Below, piece after piece: positions 1-8,725 of a DNA stretch of 64,000 nt. The notes beneath the pieces are model-generated. The model ran no database searches and had not been told where the DNA came from. It saw only the letters and a list, made by a program, of their open reading frames with translations. Within the stretch, counting starts at the first letter, position 1, and each line of letters starts with the position of its first letter. The translations under genes were made by a program, and so were the position numbers. Source of the DNA: Gelidibacter sediminis (GTDB taxonomy: Bacteria; Bacteroidota; Bacteroidia; Flavobacteriales; Flavobacteriaceae); assembly GCF_004364975.1 (NCBI RefSeq), contig NZ_SOBW01000007.1:930001-994000 (forward strand), given 5' to 3'.

Positions 1-55
1 ATTCACTGATACGGAGTGCAGCGTAAGGATCTTTTTTAATTGGTTGTTGTTCCAT
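1..55 (-). CDS. MFS transporter, N-terminal fragment (cut by window edge)
   Basis: A reading frame starts with ATG at 55 and runs off the left edge, giving 18 residues that begin MEQQPIKKDPYAAL. From memory, flavobacterial major facilitator transporters next to recJ often begin with a similar DPYAALR stretch just before the first membrane helix. Only the cytoplasmic N-terminus is visible, so the family call is an inference. The start is 114 bases upstream of the recJ stop and reads in the same direction. Confidence 0.45.
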   Translation of the reverse strand, partial: MEQQPIKKDPYAALRISE

Positions 56-169
56 AAATATCTTTCTTATAGCAATACCGCACCGAGCATCTTAAAAAGC
101 TTTGAAGTTGGACCCAAAAATAAAATAAACTGTAGTGAAATTAATTTCTCAAAACTGAAAATTTTCAGT

Positions 170-1861
170 TTAGGGTTTGATATCCCTTAATTTCAATTGC
201 AAACTTACTTTGCCCTGCCAATGGTTTTCATCAATAGAATACACCGCTTTGAAAGGTTTCTTATCAGTAATCAATTCACATTTATCCCCCAAATTAAACC
301 CAATTCCAACAATTTGCTGAGAATGGCCTTGCTTGGCCGTAATTCTTAAATGCTTATCATCACCACCTACACATTTACCATAGCCGGTATCCTGTAAATT
401 TTCGGTCATAAAAATAGGCGCCATATTTCCTGGGCCAAAGGGAGCGAATTGTTTGAGAATTCGGTAAAATTTTGGACTAATGTCATCAAAATTGATAGTC
501 ATATCTACTTTGATCTCGGGTGTCAAAAGCGCCCTATCGATAGTATTGGACACCTCATCCTCAAAGGCTTGTTTGAAAGCCTCATAGTTTTCAGACTTTA
601 AAGTTAACCCTGCGGCATACTTATGTCCCCCAAATTGTTCTATATGCTGACTACAGGCTTGAAGTGCGTTGTACACATCAAATCCGCTAACAGACCGTGC
701 CGAAGCCGCTAATCTATCGCCACTTTTGGTAAAAACTAACGTGGGTCGGTAATAGGTTTCTATCAATCGGGAAGCTACAATGCCAATCACTCCTTTGTGC
801 CAAGTTTCATGATAGACTACGGAGGTGAGCCGTTCTTGTTCCTTAAACTCCTCAATTTGCAATAAGGCTTCTTGGGTAATTTGTTGATCCGCTTCTTTTC
901 TGTCAGAATTGAATTGCTCTATTTGTGCGGCATAAGTTTGGGCAAGCGTTTCGTCTTCCTCTGTCAGTAAAGTGACCGCATAGTTACCATGCTCCATGCG
1001 TCCGGCAGCGTTAATTCTGGGAGCTACAATAAAAACTACGTCCGTTATGGTCATTTCGGTCTTCTTGGTCTGATCGATGATGGCTTTAATGCCTGCACGC
1101 GGTTGCTCATTTATTACTTGTAGCCCGAAATACGCCAAGGTCCGGTTCTCACCAGTTATTGGAACAATATCAGCGCCAATGGCAGTGGCCACCAAATCGA
1201 GATATGGTGTTAAATCCTCAATAGATTTCCCATCGTTTAAGGCTAAAGCCTGAACCAATTTAAATCCAACGCCACACCCACACAGCTCGTCATAGGGGTA
1301 TTGGCAATCGTCGCGTTTAGGATCTAAAATAGCAACCGCATCTGGAAGTTGAGCCCCGGGCCTGTGATGGTCGCAGATAATAAAATCAATACCTTTTTCT
1401 TTCGCATAGACGACTTTGTCAATGGCTTTAATCCCACAATCTAGCGCGATGATTAAAGAAAAGTCGTTATCGTGTGCAAAGTCGATCCCTTTGATAGACA
1501 CACCGTAACCTTCTTCGTACCGATCTGGAATATAGGTAGCCACTGTATCGATGCGAGTCTTTAAATAAGACGACATCAAAGCCACTGAGGTGGTACCGTC
1601 CACATCATAATCGCCAAAAACCAAAATATTTTCTCCCTTGGCAATGGCGTGTTCAATTCGCGCAACGGCCTTGTCCATATCTTTCATTAAAAAAGGATCG
1701 TGCAAATCGGTCAGACTTGGTCTAAAAAACTGTTTGGCGGCCTCATAGGTATCAATCCCCCGTTGCAGCAATAGAGTAGCAATCGTATCCTCTACCTTGA
1801 GGGATTCAGCAAGATACCTTATTTTAGAGAGTTCAGGTTTAGGTTTTAGGGTCCAGCGCAT
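170..1861 (-). CDS. recJ: Single-stranded-DNA-specific exonuclease RecJ
   Basis: A 563-residue 5'-3' single-strand DNA exonuclease of the DHH phosphoesterase superfamily, acting in recombinational and mismatch repair in the cytoplasm. Metal-binding motifs are clear: GDYDVDG at about 83-89, the DCG motif at 141-143 and DHH at 164-166, followed by the DHHA1 region with GHKYAAG near the C-terminal third and an OB-like tail. The frame is open further upstream to 1897, but family members start at MRW, so the Met at 1861 is preferred. Intact, with usual family length. Confidence 0.95.
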   Translation of the reverse strand: MRWTLKPKPELSKIRYLAESLKVEDTIATLLLQRGIDTYEAAKQFFRPSLTDLHDPFLMKDMDKAVARIEHAIAKGENILVFGDYDVDGTTSVALMSSYLKTRIDTVATYIPDRYEEGYGVSIKGIDFAHDNDFSLIIALDCGIKAIDKVVYAKEKGIDFIICDHHRPGAQLPDAVAILDPKRDDCQYPYDELCGCGVGFKLVQALALNDGKSIEDLTPYLDLVATAIGADIVPITGENRTLAYFGLQVINEQPRAGIKAIIDQTKKTEMTITDVVFIVAPRINAAGRMEHGNYAVTLLTEEDETLAQTYAAQIEQFNSDRKEADQQITQEALLQIEEFKEQERLTSVVYHETWHKGVIGIVASRLIETYYRPTLVFTKSGDRLAASARSVSGFDVYNALQACSQHIEQFGGHKYAAGLTLKSENYEAFKQAFEDEVSNTIDRALLTPEIKVDMTINFDDISPKFYRILKQFAPFGPGNMAPIFMTENLQDTGYGKCVGGDDKHLRITAKQGHSQQIVGIGFNLGDKCELITDKKPFKAVYSIDENHWQGKVSLQLKLRDIKP

Positions 1862-1945
1862 GAGGAGAACATGGTTTATGGTTGGATGATAAGGCAAAAA
1901 TTAGGCCTCTCAGGTGTTTTAAAACCTGTGAGGTCTATGTATAAA

Positions 1946-2368
1946 TTAATTATTATGGTAATGAATCGAGGTGTTCACCTTGGCAAACTTCTTAAACATT
2001 TCCATGACGCCACAATATTTTTCAATGGATAAGTCCACGGCTTTTTTGATTTTATCTTCACTTAAATCTGTTCCGTAAAAATGATATTCTACAGACACGG
2101 TGTGGTATGTTTTTGGATGTTCTTCGGTTAATTCGCCATAAGTATCCATTCTAAAATCTGTAATCTTAACTTTCATCTTTTTTAAAATAGAAACCACATC
2201 CAAACCAGAGCAACCTGCCAATGCCGAAAGCATCATTGCTTTAGGACGCAAACCAGAATTATGGCCGCCATCTTCTTCTGAAGTGTCTATTAATAGGGTT
2301 TTTCCGCTTGGATTATCAGATTCAAATTGCGAATTTCCTTTCCAATGGGTGATAACTTTATGATCCAT
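1946..2368 (-). CDS. OsmC/Ohr family peroxiredoxin-like protein
   Basis: A 140-residue OsmC-fold protein. The two cysteines used for thiol-dependent peroxide reduction in this family are present: C53 in AGCSG and C119 in KYCG. The N-terminal half carries the usual glycine-rich strand region (GLRPKAMML). Such proteins detoxify organic hydroperoxides in the cytoplasm, but the substrate cannot be told from sequence. It stands alone, with a good -7 promoter box 43 bases upstream of the start. Confidence 0.85.
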   Translation of the reverse strand: MDHKVITHWKGNSQFESDNPSGKTLLIDTSEEDGGHNSGLRPKAMMLSALAGCSGLDVVSILKKMKVKITDFRMDTYGELTEEHPKTYHTVSVEYHFYGTDLSEDKIKKAVDLSIEKYCGVMEMFKKFAKVNTSIHYHNN

Positions 2369-2830
2369 ATTATGATTTTTTAATGATTTTTAGTATTGAG
2401 TTTTAGTATTCAAAAATACCATTTAATATCAAGAATACCTCTTAGGTAGATGGCAATATATTTCAACCCCGATAGAATACAGAGTTTTGAAAAACCTAAC
2501 AAAGTTTGTTATAAATCATATACATAGTAGGTTCATTTGTAGCCCGGTTAATCGATAACCTAGCTCGCGACGATATCCTTATTTTCATTATTTGCCACGA
2601 GTGAAATCGATCTTTAACTGTAGAATTACTAAATGGAATAATTTAAAATCAGGAAGTCTTAGTCTATTGTCACATTAAACGAACATAGTATGAATCTTAT
2701 AAAAATAACTTTAAAAGGCATGCACACATATAAGTGTCTAAAATTAGTTGTATTTTCAATTAAACTTGTATTTGGTACGATACTATATCTTTTAGTGGTT
2801 GAAACAGATAAAGTAATCTCAATATTGAAT
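2369..2830. other. Intergenic region, 462 bases, AT-rich
   Basis: Between the OsmC gene and the uracil-DNA glycosylase. It holds the OsmC promoter region at its left end and most of one short plus-strand reading frame (2690-2842) of doubtful status. No hairpin terminator, tRNA or known RNA motif was recognised. Confidence 0.5.
2388..2418 (-). promoter_or_regulatory. Putative promoter -7 box and direct repeat upstream of the OsmC gene
   Basis: On the minus strand, TATTTTTG at 2418-2411 matches the Bacteroidota -7 consensus TAnnTTTG. Just downstream, in the presumed 5' leader, lie two perfect copies of AATACTAAAA (2410-2401 and 2397-2388) separated by three bases. No convincing -33 box was found. 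The repeat could be a regulator site or chance in AT-rich DNA. Confidence 0.4.
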
Positions 2831-2842
2831 TCATTGCAATAA
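2690..2842 (+). CDS. Doubtful small ORF, 50 residues, one possible membrane helix
   Basis: ATG at 2690 opens a 50-codon frame with a hydrophobic central stretch (about residues 19-37) that could form one membrane helix. It overlaps the end of the convergent uracil-DNA glycosylase gene by 12 bases. There is no promoter match or family resemblance, and a frame of this length is expected by chance in AT-rich DNA. Listed only because it fills an otherwise empty gap. Confidence 0.12.
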   Translation: MNLIKITLKGMHTYKCLKLVVFSIKLVFGTILYLLVVETDKVISILNSLQ

Positions 2843-3406
2843 TATGGACTTTATTGTTTGCTTCAACTCCGGAACAACCTCCGCCTCAAACAAAGGATTC
2901 CGCGTCAACCAAAACCGATTGCGTGGTGAAGGATGTGGCAGCGGAAAAAATCTGGGCAAGTAGTCCTGATAATGATCCACCGTTTCCGTTAAAGTCTTTT
3001 TAGCGGCTTTCTTTAAATAATACTTTTGGGCATACATCCCAATTAGCAGCACCAATTGGACATTTGGCATCACGTCCCATAATTGCTCATGCCATTGCGG
3101 CGCACATTCTGGTCGAGGCGGTAAATCGCCACCTTTTCCACGTCCTGGATAACAAAAGCCCATCGGGACAATGGCAAAATTCTGTACATCGTAAAATTCT
3201 TCATTGCTGACCCCTAACCAATTTCGTAGTTGTTTTCCGCTAGCATCATCCCACGGAATGCCAGAAGCGTGCACTTTTGTGCCAGGAGCCTGGCCAATGA
3301 TAACAATTTTAGAATCAACACTAAATGTTAGCACTGGTCTTGGACCTAATGGCAAATGGGCCTTACAGATGGTGCAGCTTTTTATGCGATCATGTAAATC
3401 TTGCAT
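2831..3406 (-). CDS. Uracil-DNA glycosylase family protein
   Basis: A 191-residue member of the uracil-DNA glycosylase superfamily, which removes uracil or related bases from DNA. Motif 1 is GQAPG (38-42), and the C-terminal catalytic-loop motif is HPSPRN (158-163). The N-terminal pair C11-x2-C14 resembles the start of the iron-sulfur site of family 4 enzymes, but the complete four-cysteine set is not evident, so cluster binding is uncertain. It is likely cotranscribed with the flavoprotein upstream (8-base gap). Confidence 0.8.
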   Translation of the reverse strand: MQDLHDRIKSCTICKAHLPLGPRPVLTFSVDSKIVIIGQAPGTKVHASGIPWDDASGKQLRNWLGVSNEEFYDVQNFAIVPMGFCYPGRGKGGDLPPRPECAPQWHEQLWDVMPNVQLVLLIGMYAQKYYLKKAAKKTLTETVDHYQDYLPRFFPLPHPSPRNRFWLTRNPLFEAEVVPELKQTIKSILLQ

Positions 3407-3414
3407 CCCAGTAA

Positions 3415-4773
3415 TTACTTATTTTCCATCATTTTTTTCATGTCCATACCAAACGAGGGATAGGTCATCAGCATGCGTTTGAAATTTTTAGTCGTCATTT
3501 TGTTATAAATCGCGGCGGCAAACACGTTGATGCTTTCATTTGCTTCAGAACTTAAAATATGAGCTCCCACAATTTCATCCGTGCGTTCATTCGCTATTAT
3601 GGTATACGCATAGGTGTCCTCGTTCTCTTTTTTGGCATTATACCAACCACTGGAATCGCCTTGGTACACTTTGACATTTTTATAACGTGCTTTGGCTTCG
3701 GCTTCGCCATAACCTACTGAAGATAAATTGGGGGTTGTAAACACCGTAGAGGGCACACAAGGCACATCCAACGTCTTTGATTTTTCCTTTACTACATTGT
3801 TGCCAACAATATAACCCTGCAGTCCAGAAAGTGGGGTTAAGGATGGCGATTTATTAGAAACATCGCCACAGGCATAAACTTTAGGATGCGATTTGCTCTG
3901 TAAATAATCATTGACTATGATCCCATTGTTATCGGCATCAATGCCAGCCTTATGTAATTCTAAAGCGGCAATCGCAGGAATTCTGCCCGTAGCATTAATA
4001 ACCAATCTCGATTTATGGATTTCCGTTTTCCCATTAGTACTATAGGAAACTTTCTTATTTTTCTTTAACTTCTCAACTGCAGTTACATCTGCTTTAAAAA
4101 CAAACTTCACGCCAAGGCTTTCCAACTTCGCAATCAATTTTTTAACCAGAAACTGATCAAAGTCGCCCAGTGCCGTTTCAGCCCTTTCCAAGATAGTCAC
4201 CTTAGATCCCAGAGTTGCCAACATACAGGCAAACTCCATAGTAATATATCCGGACCCAATAAAGGTGATGGATTTCGGGATTTTCTTTAGGTTTAGAACA
4301 TCTTCACTCACGTTTAAAAACGCCTTTCCATCAATTTCAAGCGGTCTGGGAACGTTTCCTGTAGCGATGACAAAATAATCAGCTGAAACGACCTTCCCTT
4401 CAACTTCCACTTCATTTTTACTGATAAACTTTGGCGATTGATGGTACATAGCAATCCCCAAACCTTTCATTTTCTCTTCAGTATTCGCCGGAATTGGATT
4501 CGAAAACGAACGTTTAAATTTTTGAACCTTTTTCCAGTTGAGTTTAGGAATCTTTTTAACACCAGAGCCTTTTAAATTGCGACTCTGGTATATTAATTTT
4601 GAAAATTGCAGTAATATTCTTTTGGAATCACAACCTCTATTTGCACAAGTACCCCCAAACTCTCTGTTGTCAGCAATGGCAACACTCAAATTATTTTCGA
4701 CGCAAATCTCCGCTGCGGTCTGACCAGCAACGCCACTTCCAATGACAAAAACGTCATAATGTTTGTTTTTCAT
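3415..4773 (-). CDS. Pyridine nucleotide-disulfide oxidoreductase (dihydrolipoamide/mercuric reductase-like)
   Basis: A 452-residue class I flavoprotein disulfide reductase. It has an N-terminal FAD Rossmann motif GSGVAG (12-17), the redox cysteine pair C43/C48 in CANRGC, a second NAD(P)H Rossmann motif GSGYIT near 173, the ACGDVS FAD motif near 299, and a C-terminal dimerisation domain. The residue after the second Cys is D rather than the usual L, I or V, and the typical C-terminal HxxxxE pair of lipoamide dehydrogenase is not obvious. The substrate is therefore unknown and it is unlikely to be the canonical Lpd. Confidence 0.85.
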   Translation of the reverse strand: MKNKHYDVFVIGSGVAGQTAAEICVENNLSVAIADNREFGGTCANRGCDSKRILLQFSKLIYQSRNLKGSGVKKIPKLNWKKVQKFKRSFSNPIPANTEEKMKGLGIAMYHQSPKFISKNEVEVEGKVVSADYFVIATGNVPRPLEIDGKAFLNVSEDVLNLKKIPKSITFIGSGYITMEFACMLATLGSKVTILERAETALGDFDQFLVKKLIAKLESLGVKFVFKADVTAVEKLKKNKKVSYSTNGKTEIHKSRLVINATGRIPAIAALELHKAGIDADNNGIIVNDYLQSKSHPKVYACGDVSNKSPSLTPLSGLQGYIVGNNVVKEKSKTLDVPCVPSTVFTTPNLSSVGYGEAEAKARYKNVKVYQGDSSGWYNAKKENEDTYAYTIIANERTDEIVGAHILSSEANESINVFAAAIYNKMTTKNFKRMLMTYPSFGMDMKKMMENK

Positions 4774-4860
4774 AATCTTATTATAGGGCTAATAAGATAC
4801 TGAAGTTTTAACCAGAATATGTTATGAAAAATCTAAATATTAGGAAATCCTAAAATAGAA

Positions 4861-5538
4861 TTAATCCTTAGGTTTACCCCCAACCACAACCACAATTTCG
4901 CCTTTTGGTGGTTTTTGAGTGTAATGCGTCAACACATCTTTGGCGCTACCTCTAATGGTTTCTTCATAAAGCTTTGTCAATTCTCGAGAAACAGAAACTG
5001 GCCGCTCTTCACCAAAGTGCTCACAAAAATGAGTTAATGTTTTAATGAGTTTATGAGGACTTTCGTAGAAAATCATCGTTCGCGTTTCTTCGGCAAGTTG
5101 TAGAAATCGTGTCTGTCTGCCTTTTTTTATGGGTAGAAAGCCTTCAAACACAAACTTGTCGTTAGGCAAACCGCTGTTAACCAATGCGGGTACAAAGGCA
5201 GTGGCGCCTGGGAGACAATCCACTTCAATACCATGTTCAATGCAGGCACGGGTCAATAAGAATCCAGGATCAGAAATAGCAGGGGTCCCGGCATCACTAA
5301 TTAAAGCAATCGTTGTTCCTGATTTAATTTTTTCAATCAGATTTTGCACTGTTTTATGCTCATTGTGCATATGGTGCGATTGAGAACGGGTCGCAATTTC
5401 AAAATGTTTCAGGAGTTTTCCGGAGGTACGTGTGTCTTCAGCCAGAATTAAATCGACTTCCTTTAAAACCTCAACAGCTCTAAAGGTCATATCTTTAAGA
5501 TTGCCAATAGGGGTTGGAACAATAAATAATTTACTCAT
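4861..5538 (-). CDS. rsmI: 16S rRNA (cytidine-1402 2'-O)-methyltransferase RsmI
   Basis: A 225-residue tetrapyrrole-methylase-fold enzyme that 2'-O-methylates C1402 of 16S rRNA. It starts with the typical VPTPIGNL, has the AEDTRTSGKLL segment, the SAM-binding DAGTPAISDPG motif near residue 83, and GEIVVVVGG close to the C-terminus. Length matches the family. It begins 3 bases after the stop of the upstream conserved hypothetical gene, so the two form one operon. Confidence 0.95.
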   Translation of the reverse strand: MSKLFIVPTPIGNLKDMTFRAVEVLKEVDLILAEDTRTSGKLLKHFEIATRSQSHHMHNEHKTVQNLIEKIKSGTTIALISDAGTPAISDPGFLLTRACIEHGIEVDCLPGATAFVPALVNSGLPNDKFVFEGFLPIKKGRQTRFLQLAEETRTMIFYESPHKLIKTLTHFCEHFGEERPVSVSRELTKLYEETIRGSAKDVLTHYTQKPPKGEIVVVVGGKPKD

Positions 5539-5541
5539 GTA

Positions 5542-6279
5542 TTAATCAAACTTACCTTCAATGATCCCCATAAAACGCTCTTCAACGGCTTCCTTGCCTT
5601 GCCAATTATTATAATCTGGTTTCACAATATTTTGGATCAAATTTCGAGCCTCCTCGAAGGAGCTAGAGGTATTAATTTGAGAGAGTACGCGTTCATAATC
5701 TTCACGTTGACCATCAAAAAGGTGTTTTATAAATGCTATTTTATCGTTGAGCCCAATATTAAGTCCGTTTTTTAATTTATCATTTAAAGATTTTCTAAGA
5801 TTTTCCTTAGAAGTAGATGTCGTTACAGGATCAAAAACGGGCATATTTTTGAAGTCGGCAGTCAATTCTTCAAAATCATCTTTGGTTTGATCCGCAGGAG
5901 CTGGTACATGGTCAAACATCGCATCCACTTCATGGGTTTCATGCGGCATCTGTGCTACCAAATCCTTAATTTTTTCCATGACAGGCTCCATGATGCCATC
6001 ATCTTCTACTTCATCAAGATTGACATAAATTTTATCACCCCTCTCAATATTATCACTTACTTCATTATTAAAGGCAACGTCTAACATGTCAAAGAAAGAC
6101 GAATCTACTCCAATGGTTGGTAGGCCTTGTTCTAGATTTTCATTCGCAAATTTCAAAACACATAATTTTTCGTATAAAAGACCTGTTTCGCGATGCAGTT
6201 CTGCCACATTCTCTTTACCTTTTAATTTAAGAATTCTATGCGCAATGCTCATCAATTCCGACTCCAACTTCTTCTTCAT
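5542..6279 (-). CDS. Conserved hypothetical protein (Flavobacteriaceae)
   Basis: A 245-residue soluble protein with no signal peptide or membrane segment. The N-terminal 50 residues look helical (KLESELMSIAHRIL), the middle is acidic and poorly structured (about 85-150), and the C-terminal 70 residues (LNDKIAFIKHLFDG onward, ending in a WQGKE-like segment) resemble a small domain common in uncharacterised Bacteroidota proteins. No catalytic motif was recognised. It is cotranscribed with rsmI and divergent from tdk; no function is assigned. Confidence 0.75.
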   Translation of the reverse strand: MKKKLESELMSIAHRILKLKGKENVAELHRETGLLYEKLCVLKFANENLEQGLPTIGVDSSFFDMLDVAFNNEVSDNIERGDKIYVNLDEVEDDGIMEPVMEKIKDLVAQMPHETHEVDAMFDHVPAPADQTKDDFEELTADFKNMPVFDPVTTSTSKENLRKSLNDKLKNGLNIGLNDKIAFIKHLFDGQREDYERVLSQINTSSSFEEARNLIQNIVKPDYNNWQGKEAVEERFMGIIEGKFD

Positions 6280-6382
6280 AACTTTTAACTTTAATTCTAA
6301 TTTATGCTTATGATTTTTAATAAATTTACGCCACCTTTATCTAAAACGAGGATGAGCTTTGTTTTAGTGTTAAAATTACGAA

Positions 6383-7030
6383 ATGTTTCTTGAAAATACA
6401 GTAAATCCTAAAGAACAATTTGGGTGGATTGAGGTTATTTGTGGATCAATGTTTTCTGGCAAGACCGAAGAATTAATCAGGCGTCTTAAACGTGCACAGT
6501 TTGCAAAACAAAAAGTGGAAATTTTTAAACCTGCTATAGACGTGCGTTATGATGAAGACATGGTCATGTCTCATGATGCAAATCAAATACGCTCCACACC
6601 CGTCCCTGCCGCAGCAAATATTCCTATTCTAGCGGATGGCTGTGAAGTGGTTGGAATTGACGAAGCCCAGTTTTTTGATGATGAAATTGTTCGTGTTTGC
6701 AATGATCTGGCCAACAAAGGCGTGCGGGTTATTGTGGCTGGTTTAGACATGGATTTTAAGGGCAATCCGTTTGGACCAATGCCAAATTTAATGGCTACAG
6801 CAGAGTATGTTACTAAAGTTCATGCCATTTGTACGCGCACTGGTAATTTGGCCCAATACAGTTACCGGAAATCTAAAAATGACGCTTTAGTAATGTTAGG
6901 CGAAGTTGATGAATACGAACCTTTAAGTCGCGGTGCATTTTATAAAGCTATGGCATTAGATAAAGTTAATTCCACAAAGGTAAAAACTGAAAAAGAATCT
7001 ACTGAAAACTTAAATGATCCCAATGCCTAA
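6383..7030 (+). CDS. tdk: Thymidine kinase
   Basis: A 215-residue type II thymidine kinase that phosphorylates thymidine in nucleotide salvage. The P-loop GSMFSGKT is at 21-28, the DEAQFF Walker-B-like motif near 97, and the substrate lasso region follows ICTRTGN. The classical zinc-binding cysteines of the lasso are mostly replaced, which from memory is common in flavobacterial homologues. The end overlaps alr, implying translational coupling. Confidence 0.95.
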   Translation: MFLENTVNPKEQFGWIEVICGSMFSGKTEELIRRLKRAQFAKQKVEIFKPAIDVRYDEDMVMSHDANQIRSTPVPAAANIPILADGCEVVGIDEAQFFDDEIVRVCNDLANKGVRVIVAGLDMDFKGNPFGPMPNLMATAEYVTKVHAICTRTGNLAQYSYRKSKNDALVMLGEVDEYEPLSRGAFYKAMALDKVNSTKVKTEKESTENLNDPNA

Positions 7031-8129
7031 AGCGCAAGAAACCGTACTCGAAATTGATTTACCTGCTTTAAAACACAATTTTGAATACTTAAAATCCAAA
7101 ATCCAAAAAGATACCAAATTTTTAGCCGTTGTAAAGGCTTTTGCATACGGTAGTGATGCTGATGACATTGCACTTTACCTACAGGATTTAGGTGTCGATT
7201 ATTTTGCCGTAGCCTATACCAGTGAAGGTGTTTCACTAAGAAATGCCGGCATCACAAAACCCATCTTGATATTACATCCATTGCCGATAAGTTTCGAGAC
7301 CATTATTGAACGTTGTCTGGAACCTAGTATCTATAATCGGAAAGTTTTAGATGAATTTTTAAAAGTTGCATCGGATAAAAACCAAATAAAGTACCCTATC
7401 CATCTTAAATTCAATACGGGATTAAATCGATTAGGTTTTGATCTTGAAGATCTTGAAACGATATATTCAAAAATAAGTACTTCTGAAGCAATACATATTA
7501 AATCCATCTTTTCGCATTTGGCGGCAAGTGAAGATATAAAAGAGAAAGAGTTTACAGAGCACCAAATAAAATGGTTTAAAGACATCACCGAAAGGTTTAC
7601 GACGGTTTTTAAATACAAACCATTACTCCATCTTTGCAACACTTCAGGAATTCTAAACTACCCCGAGGCGCATCTTGATATGGTTAGAAGCGGCATAGGC
7701 CTATATGGTTTCGGGAATTCTGAGAAGGAGAATAAAAACTTTGTCCCAATAGCGAAACTGAAATCGGTCATTTCTCAAATACATCATATCGCAAAAGGGG
7801 AAACGGTTGGCTATAATCGTGCCTTTAAAAGTGAAGCATCTATAACCACAGCAACAATTCCGATTGGTCATGCGGACGGTATTGGAAGACAGTACGGACA
7901 AGGTAAAGGCTTTGTCATTATTAATGAAAAAAAAGCTCCTATTGTTGGCAACGTTTGTATGGATATGATAATGGTAAATATTACAGATATTGATTGTAAA
8001 GAAGGTGATGAAGTAATTATATTTGATAGTGCTCATACCGCTGAAAACCTAGCAAATGCAGCAAATACTATTTCTTATGAGCTTATTAGTGCCATATCCC
8101 AACGCATAAAACGAGTCATCAAAAAATAA
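7014..8129 (+). CDS. alr: Alanine racemase
   Basis: A 371-residue PLP enzyme making D-alanine for peptidoglycan. The PLP lysine is K41 in VVKAFAYG, and the catalytic tyrosine lies in GYNRAF near 267, followed by the IGHADG motif. It has an alpha/beta barrel followed by a C-terminal beta domain with CMDMIMVNI. The first ATG (7014) overlaps tdk by 17 bases; the next in-frame ATG at 7023 reduces this to 8 and is equally plausible. Confidence 0.94.
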   Translation: MIPMPKAQETVLEIDLPALKHNFEYLKSKIQKDTKFLAVVKAFAYGSDADDIALYLQDLGVDYFAVAYTSEGVSLRNAGITKPILILHPLPISFETIIERCLEPSIYNRKVLDEFLKVASDKNQIKYPIHLKFNTGLNRLGFDLEDLETIYSKISTSEAIHIKSIFSHLAASEDIKEKEFTEHQIKWFKDITERFTTVFKYKPLLHLCNTSGILNYPEAHLDMVRSGIGLYGFGNSEKENKNFVPIAKLKSVISQIHHIAKGETVGYNRAFKSEASITTATIPIGHADGIGRQYGQGKGFVIINEKKAPIVGNVCMDMIMVNITDIDCKEGDEVIIFDSAHTAENLANAANTISYELISAISQRIKRVIKK

Positions 8130-8203
8130 TAATATCTTAAAATTTTAACATTTCTTTATTTTTCATACTTTAGCAATTAACAACTAACTTAAAAACAATT
8201 ATT

Positions 8204-8605
8204 ATGTGGAAAGAATTTAAAGATTTTATCATGACCGGTAATGTTATAGATTTAGCAGTAGCTGTTATTCTTGCCGGAGCCGTTGGCCTAGTGGTGAATG
8301 GATTTGTGACTGATATTATGATGCCTATAGTTGGTAATTTTGCGGGAGGAGTCGATTTTGCCGACATGAAATATGTGTTATCTCCAGCAGATGTTGCCGC
8401 TGATGGTACGATTACTAAACCAGAAAACGCGATCATGTACGGTAAATGGGTAAATTCTATTATCAACTTATTAATTGTTGGTCTTGTATTGTTTATGATT
8501 GTTAAAGCCTACAACAAAACGAAAAAACCAAAAGCTCCAGCTGCACCAACAGGACCTACTGAAATAGATTTGTTGAAAGAAATCAGAGACGCGTTAAAAA
8601 AATAA
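8204..8605 (+). CDS. mscL: Large-conductance mechanosensitive channel MscL
   Basis: A 133-residue inner-membrane channel that opens on hypo-osmotic shock. It has the N-terminal amphipathic helix (MWKEFKDFIM), TM1 with NVIDLAVAVILAGA, a periplasmic loop with SPADVAADG, TM2 (about 86-106) and a C-terminal helix ending in EIRDALKK. Length and order match the family. It is followed by a strong terminator, so it is probably transcribed alone or with alr. Confidence 0.96.
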   Translation: MWKEFKDFIMTGNVIDLAVAVILAGAVGLVVNGFVTDIMMPIVGNFAGGVDFADMKYVLSPADVAADGTITKPENAIMYGKWVNSIINLLIVGLVLFMIVKAYNKTKKPKAPAAPTGPTEIDLLKEIRDALKK

Positions 8606-8631
8606 TTCCGCTACACCTCATATTTTAAATA

Positions 8632-8665
8632 AACCCGATTTCTAAATGAATCGGGTTCTTTTTTT
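8632..8665 (+). terminator. Rho-independent terminator after mscL
   Basis: Perfect 9-bp stem AACCCGATT (8632-8640) / AATCGGGTT (8649-8657) with an 8-base loop, followed by C and a run of T. Confidence 0.9.
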
Positions 8666-8725
8666 AAAATTCTTCTTTACACGCTCTCAATTATTGGTTA
8701 CATTAGCCCCTTAAATTTTTTTATT

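Noticed and set aside
1862-1897. Longer N-terminus for recJ starting at 1897
   Set aside because: The extra 12 residues are not like RecJ, which normally starts at MRW.
3204-3482. Plus-strand ORF of 92 codons antisense to the uracil-DNA glycosylase
   Set aside because: It is a shadow of the conserved minus-strand genes; composition and lack of any family pattern show no independent coding.
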